Assembly: GCA_963590405.1 (NCBI GenBank)
Contig: CAVAPE010000078.1
Span: 1-9,960 of the forward strand
From: Limisoma sp963590405
GTDB taxonomy: Bacteria > Bacteroidota > Bacteroidia > Bacteroidales > Muribaculaceae
Length of the DNA stretch: 9,960 nt
Direction of reading: 5' to 3'
The notes under the pieces are model-generated. The model did no database searches and was not told the DNA's origin. It worked only from the letters and a program-made list of their open reading frames with translations. Made by a program: the position numbers and the translations under genes. Positions 6,479 through 9,960 of this stretch are shown in pieces (the first letter of the stretch is position 1; each line of letters opens with the position of its first letter).

Positions 6479-7850
6479 TCTTTTCTCCTTCTATTGCATT
6501 GAGTATGGTACGAACCATAATCTTGATATCCAACCAGAATGTCCAGTTTTCAATATACATCATGTCGTACTCCACCCGTTTTTCCATTTGCCAAAGTTCT
6601 TCCGTCTGACCTCTATAGCCGCTAACTTGCGCTAAACCAGTAATTCCCGGTTTTATCAGGTGCCTGACCATGTAACGGTTTATGAGCTTTCTGTATTCCT
6701 CCGTCTGCTTAATCATGTGTGGTCTTGGACCAACGACCGACATATTGCCATAAAGCACATTCAGGAATTGAGGTAATTCATCAAGACTTGTCTTCCTAAG
6801 AAAATCTCCCACCTTAGTTTTTCTGGGATCATCCTTTGTCGCCTGTTTCGTATCAGCGTCGCTATTGACCTTCATCGTGCGGAATTTCAAGCAAACAAAT
6901 TCACGTCCTCTATATCCTGTCCTTTTCTGCTTGAAAAGTATCGGACCTTTTGACGACACTTTGATAGCGATTATTATTGGAATCAATATTGTCGCCGAAA
7001 CCAATATTATTGCTATCAGCGACACAACTATATCAAACAGTCGTTTTATGCATCTGTTGTGCAAATGCTGCAGAGGATTTTCCCTATAATTCAATAGCGG
7101 AATATTACCAAACGATGTAAGGCCAAAAGATGTGGTCATAAAACCGCTAATCATAGGAACATAGAAAAACGCCACGTCTGAATTGTCTGCTAATTTTATC
7201 AAAGCTCCAACTTCTGCCTCTTCCGACGGCAATGCACAATACATCTCATCTACATCTTGATGTTGCATGAATTGGGGAATATCAGCCAAGCGTCCTGTAA
7301 TCTTAACATCCGAATGGGCGGCATTGTCAAAAATGCCTACCACACGATAGCCATAGCCTAAGTCGGACTGTATTTCATCATACAAGCGTTTTGACGTACC
7401 ATTCCATCCGACTATGATAATTTGGCGATAATTCAAGCCTCGCCTTCTGAAGAATTTCACGATTTTTCGCGAAGCTATCCACCAAATTGCCAATAGCCCA
7501 TAAAACAAAATGAAGAATTTGGCATAAATGCTTACAGGAATTTCGTCATAGCCCGAAATTGTGACAAATGCCGTAAACAATAGGAAATTGATAATGAATA
7601 CCTGAAACAAGATAATCATCACCCTATCGGCATATAGGATTCGTTTATTGTGGATGTCAGAAAAAAGCAATATGGCTGGTGCATAGGATATATTAGCGAA
7701 TACCCAAACCACTTTTTCGCCAAATTGCCCTACATTTTCTGAATTATATAAGACAAATAAATAGGCAACGCTCAACAAAATAAAGTCGAACATTGTGGTA
7801 AGCACACTCACAAGAAATCCATATCTGCCCTTTGTGCCTATTTTCAACAT
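6468..7850 (-). CDS. Undecaprenyl-phosphate glucose phosphotransferase-like sugar transferase (WcaJ family)
   Basis: This membrane protein transfers a sugar-1-phosphate from a nucleotide sugar to undecaprenyl phosphate, the first step of exopolysaccharide, capsule or O-antigen repeat assembly. The 460 residues match the polyisoprenyl-phosphate hexose-1-phosphate transferase family. There are four N-terminal helices (about 13-35, 47-66, 77-98, 108-126), a cytosolic Rossmann-like CoA_binding_3 domain (about 142-250, 'IIIVGWNGTSKRL'), a further hydrophobic, probably re-entrant helix (272-297), and the catalytic sugar transferase domain. The latter carries 'FKQKRTGYRG', 'LKFRTM' (321-326), the Asp357-Glu358 pair in 'SLDELPQ', 'GPRP' (374-377) and 'KPGITGLAQVSGYRG'. 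The sugar cannot be told from sequence; glucose or galactose is typical. No glycosyltransferases adjoin it, so it may be an isolated initiator. It is preceded by a hairpin terminator and overlaps recQ. Confidence 0.92.
   Translation of the reverse strand: MLKIGTKGRYGFLVSVLTTMFDFILLSVAYLFVLYNSENVGQFGEKVVWVFANISYAPAILLFSDIHNKRILYADRVMIILFQVFIINFLLFTAFVTISGYDEIPVSIYAKFFILFYGLLAIWWIASRKIVKFFRRRGLNYRQIIIVGWNGTSKRLYDEIQSDLGYGYRVVGIFDNAAHSDVKITGRLADIPQFMQHQDVDEMYCALPSEEAEVGALIKLADNSDVAFFYVPMISGFMTTSFGLTSFGNIPLLNYRENPLQHLHNRCIKRLFDIVVSLIAIILVSATILIPIIIAIKVSSKGPILFKQKRTGYRGREFVCLKFRTMKVNSDADTKQATKDDPRKTKVGDFLRKTSLDELPQFLNVLYGNMSVVGPRPHMIKQTEEYRKLINRYMVRHLIKPGITGLAQVSGYRGQTEELWQMEKRVEYDMMYIENWTFWLDIKIMVRTILNAIEGEKNAF
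6485..6490 (-). promoter_or_regulatory. Strong Shine-Dalgarno for recQ inside the upstream gene
   Basis: The minus strand reads AAGGAG followed by a six-base spacer and the recQ ATG. Shine-Dalgarno sequences are uncommon in Bacteroidota, and this one lies within the last codons of the sugar transferase, so it helps to fix the recQ start and fits coupled translation of the overlapping pair. Confidence 0.6.
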
Positions 7851-7865
7851 AAGTAGTCAATTAAA

Positions 7866-7895
7866 GGTCTATGCCAAAATCTATTGGCATAGACC
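7866..7895 (-). terminator. Perfect 12-bp hairpin, probable terminator of the DUF349 gene
   Basis: The arms GGTCTATGCCAA (7866-7877) and TTGGCATAGACC (7884-7895) pair perfectly around a 6-base loop. On the minus strand the hairpin begins 13 bases after the DUF349 stop codon and is followed by the short T-rich run TTTAATT, weak for an intrinsic terminator. Because the sugar transferase ATG lies only 15 bases beyond it, partial read-through or attenuation is also possible. Confidence 0.7.
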
Positions 7896-7908
7896 GCTTT
7901 CTGTCAAA

Positions 7909-9752
7909 TTATAATTTACTGTCAATGAGTTCTATTTTTTCAGCCAAGCTGTCGAGCTCTTCCCTAGACTTTGCTATGCGTTTTTCCATCTCTTTCAAGA
8001 CATTTCCTCCAGCCTTCGATGTCACATTGAAAAATCCAAGGTTGTTTTCGTATGTCTTGATTTCCTGCTGGAGAATCTCAGCTTGGNNNNNNNNNNCTGT
8101 TCGTATTGCCGCAACAAGCGCTCGCGCTCTTTATATAATTTGTTTTTGTCATTCGACATTTCAGACACATTCGATGCGAAATTATTCATTCGTGCCTTTC
8201 TGCCGTTCAAGTCAAACTTGTCGTATGCTGCATTCAAAGCCGCCTTATACTCTTCGTAAAGCTTGTCCTTCTCTTTATAAGGCACATGCCCAATAGCCTG
8301 AAATTCAGCAGAGAGATCTTTCAGCAGTTTGCGTGCTTCGTCTTTCGACAAAGACTCGTCCATCGACTTCAATTTTTCAATAACAGCCTTCTTGCTTTCC
8401 AAGTTTGCGTGCTCTTCTTTCTTTTGGCTGCTTGTCGATTTACTCTTGTTTTCAAAGAAAGCGTCACAAGCCGCTATAAACTTTTTCCAAACAGCATCAC
8501 CTGCTTTCTTTGGCACTGGACCGATTGTCTTCCATTTTTTCTGCAATTCAATCAAAATGTCAGATGTCTTTTTCCAGTCAGTGCTGTCCTTCAATTGTTC
8601 TGCCTGTTCACACAATGCCTGTTTCTTCTCCAAATTCTCAGCCAAAGCCTCCTTCATCGATTTAAAGAACTCGGCTTTCTTTGCGAAGAATTCATCACAT
8701 GAGCGGCGGAAACGAGCGAACAATTCATTGTTGACTTTCTTTGACGCATATCCTAAAGTCTTCCATTTGTCTTGTAATGCAATGATGGCTTTAGTCGCAT
8801 CATCCCATTTTTGATATGTAGTCAACGATTGCAAATCAATGGCTTCTGCCTCTTCGCATATACCTGTTTTTGCTATTTCGTTTTCCTTTTCCTTTTCTTT
8901 TCTATCCTCAAAGGAAGCTTGATGTTTTTTGTTTACTACAGTCGATGCTTCTTTAAACCGATTCCACAACTCTTCACGCAATTCCTTCACAACTGGACCA
9001 ATTTCACGCCATTTGTTGTGTAGCGACTGAAGTTTGTTGAATGCCGCTATGACATCTTTCTCCGACGACAAGCTCTCTGCTTCTTCACAAAGAGCCTGCT
9101 TTGCCTCAAGATTTTTCTTGAAGTCGTAATCGCGTAATTCCTTGTTTATTTTCCACAGGTCATAGAAATTTTCAGCTACAGTCTGGTACTCTTTCCAAAT
9201 TCCACGGTCTTCTGCTGGTGGTACAGCACCGACAGCCTTAAAATCCTGCTGCAACTGCTGGAAACGCTGATATTGTTTGTTTATATTGTCGGGGTCTTCC
9301 GCAATTGCTTTCAACTCGACAATTATGGATTGCTTCTTTTCCAAATTACTTTGCAGCTCAGCCTCAAAAGCGGCTTGCTGCGCACCTCGAAGTTCTTTAT
9401 ATTTTGCAAGTAAAGCCTTTAACTCTTCTTCCTCTGCATTTGGCATTGGAGCAAAAGCAGCCTCTTCATTACCCTTTTCCAAGAATGCTTTCTTTTCCTC
9501 TTCCAGCTCCACTTTACGAATAGCATAAAATGCATGTTTAATGCCTGCTACCTCGTCCCGAATATCCTCTTGTGGTTGCTCCAGCAATGCAGCCAACGAA
9601 GCCACAAGTTCTTCTTTCGATTTAGGCGCGGTTTTGTTTTCTGATGTTGCACTTTGTTCAACTTCATTCAACTTTTCAGCATCATTTGCCGATTCCAAGG
9701 TTATCTCTTTATTATTCTGCTCTTCACAAAGAGATTTTTCACACGATTCCAT
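7909..9752 (-). CDS. DUF349 repeat protein, interrupted by an assembly gap near its C-terminus
   Basis: This is a highly charged, almost wholly helical protein of about 612 residues with no signal peptide or membrane helix, so probably cytoplasmic. After an acidic, low-complexity N-terminus (1-60) come five DUF349 repeats. Their cores start near residues 167 (LQQDFKAVG), 244 (LHNKWREIG), 326 (LQDKWKTLG), 403 (LQKKWKTIG) and 480 (LSAEFQAIG), spaced 77-82 residues apart. Reading straight through the 10 Ns gives a stop at 8022 and an aberrant tail. In the other frame the segment from 8085 down to 7909 encodes 58 residues including 'KTYENNLGFFNVTSKAGG' and ends at TAA 7909-7911; that is the genuine family C-terminus. 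The true gap must therefore be 2 modulo 3 bases. The function of DUF349 proteins is not established. A promoter and palindrome lie upstream. Confidence 0.88.
8087..8096. other. Assembly gap (10 Ns)
   Basis: Ten consecutive Ns interrupt the DUF349 coding sequence between 'LLRQYEQ' and 'QAEILQQEIK'. The reading frames on the two sides are compatible only if the missing length is 2 modulo 3, so 10 is a placeholder and not a measured size. Family context suggests that only a few residues at most are missing. Confidence 0.97.
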
Positions 9753-9805
9753 AAAGATTGATTTAAGTTACCCCACAACAAGTGCAGGTCAATTCATATT
9801 TTCCC

Positions 9806-9837
9806 CAAATTTAGTCTAAATTTTAAGTATCGCCAAA
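9806..9837 (-). promoter_or_regulatory. Candidate promoter of the DUF349 gene with both consensus elements
   Basis: On the minus strand, TTTG (9834-9837) is followed after 20 bases by TAAATTTG (9806-9813), matching the Bacteroidota -33 TTTG and -7 TAnnTTTG elements at about the expected spacing. Transcription would start near 9800, leaving a leader of roughly 48 bases before the ATG at 9752. This is the best promoter match in the window. Confidence 0.6.
9807..9823. repeat. 17-base palindrome over the DUF349 promoter
   Basis: AAATTTAG (9807-9814) and CTAAATTT (9816-9823) form a perfect inverted repeat around a single central T. It covers most of the -7 box and part of the spacer of the candidate promoter. 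It is too AT-rich, with too short a loop, for a terminator; an operator for a dimeric regulator is the natural alternative to chance. Confidence 0.55.
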
Positions 9838-9863
9838 AAATATACGAAAAAAGAGAATTTGGA

Positions 9864-9960
9864 TTAACGGATTGCCACAACTTTCGACTGCATATTGCCA
9901 GAGTCAGATGTAGCAGAAACAACATACAATCCCTTACTGAGGTTGCTGATGTCGACCGTT
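9864..9960 (-). CDS. C-terminal end of a probable type IX secretion (T9SS) cargo protein
   Basis: Only the last 31 residues are in the window, ending at TAA 9864-9866; the gene enters from the right edge. The visible part reads TVDISNLSKGLYVVSA, then a short turn (TSDSGNMQ), and ends SKVVAIR. The pattern 'vdISnLskGlYvV...g....KvV' with a basic final residue is that of the C-terminal Por-secretion sorting domain, which directs outer-membrane translocation and surface attachment in Bacteroidota. What the protein does is upstream of the window and unknown. It precedes the DUF349 gene by 111 bases containing a separate promoter, so the two need not be co-transcribed. Confidence 0.65.
   Translation of the reverse strand, partial: TVDISNLSKGLYVVSATSDSGNMQSKVVAIR

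Noticed and set aside
6468..7850. Start of a capsule or exopolysaccharide gene cluster
   Set aside because: No glycosyltransferase, flippase, polymerase or export gene adjoins the sugar transferase; neighbours on both sides are unrelated.
7902..7930. TTGACAG direct repeat around the DUF349 stop, resembling an E. coli -35 element
   Set aside because: Bacteroidota primary sigma factors do not use the TTGACA/TATAAT pair, and the spacing to a -10-like sequence is poor.
8286..8814. Phe/Ser/Cys-rich frames opposite the DUF349 gene, resembling membrane proteins
   Set aside because: Lys- and Glu-rich coding sequence read backwards gives Phe- and Ser-rich peptides; these are composition artefacts.

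Overview
The window looks like ordinary chromosome from a member of the Bacteroidales (Bacteroidota), possibly Prevotellaceae or Muribaculaceae. Four things point there: a C-terminal type IX secretion sorting tail at the right edge, matches to the Bacteroidota -7 promoter consensus TAnnTTTG in front of several genes, few Shine-Dalgarno sequences, and a gene set (AlbA_2 ATP-binding protein, GxDLY-type SGNH hydrolase, RecQ with a C-terminal helix-turn-helix, DUF349 repeat protein) familiar from that group. A run of 10 Ns shows that this is a scaffolded draft assembly. No tRNA, rRNA, CRISPR array, transposase or phage gene was seen.

Layout. At the left edge is the start of a leftward gene with a B3/4-type (PheT-like) domain. 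A 126-base divergent intergenic region follows, with a mirrored pair of TAATTTTG boxes, and then a rightward two-gene operon: MTA/SAH nucleosidase and LuxS. Together these turn S-adenosylhomocysteine into adenine, homocysteine and the AI-2 precursor DPD. LuxS meets the next, leftward gene tail to tail with overlapping stop codons.

From about 1545 to 9960 everything reads leftward. In transcription order: the tail of a secreted protein; a long helical DUF349 repeat protein whose 3' part is interrupted by the N run; a 12-bp hairpin terminator; then five closely packed genes. These are a polyprenyl-phosphate sugar phosphotransferase (start of exopolysaccharide or O-antigen assembly), RecQ helicase, an exported SGNH esterase-like hydrolase, a bile acid:sodium symporter (BASS) family transporter and an AlbA_2/Schlafen-like protein. 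Two of the four junctions in this run are 11-base overlaps; the other two are short gaps, one carrying a likely internal promoter.

I found no convincing undescribed system. The points most worth a second look are the misread C-terminus of the DUF349 protein at the assembly gap, the palindrome over its promoter, the strict 77-residue repeat of that protein, the internal promoter that moves the transporter start codon, and the Cys-Cys pair at the LuxS active site.
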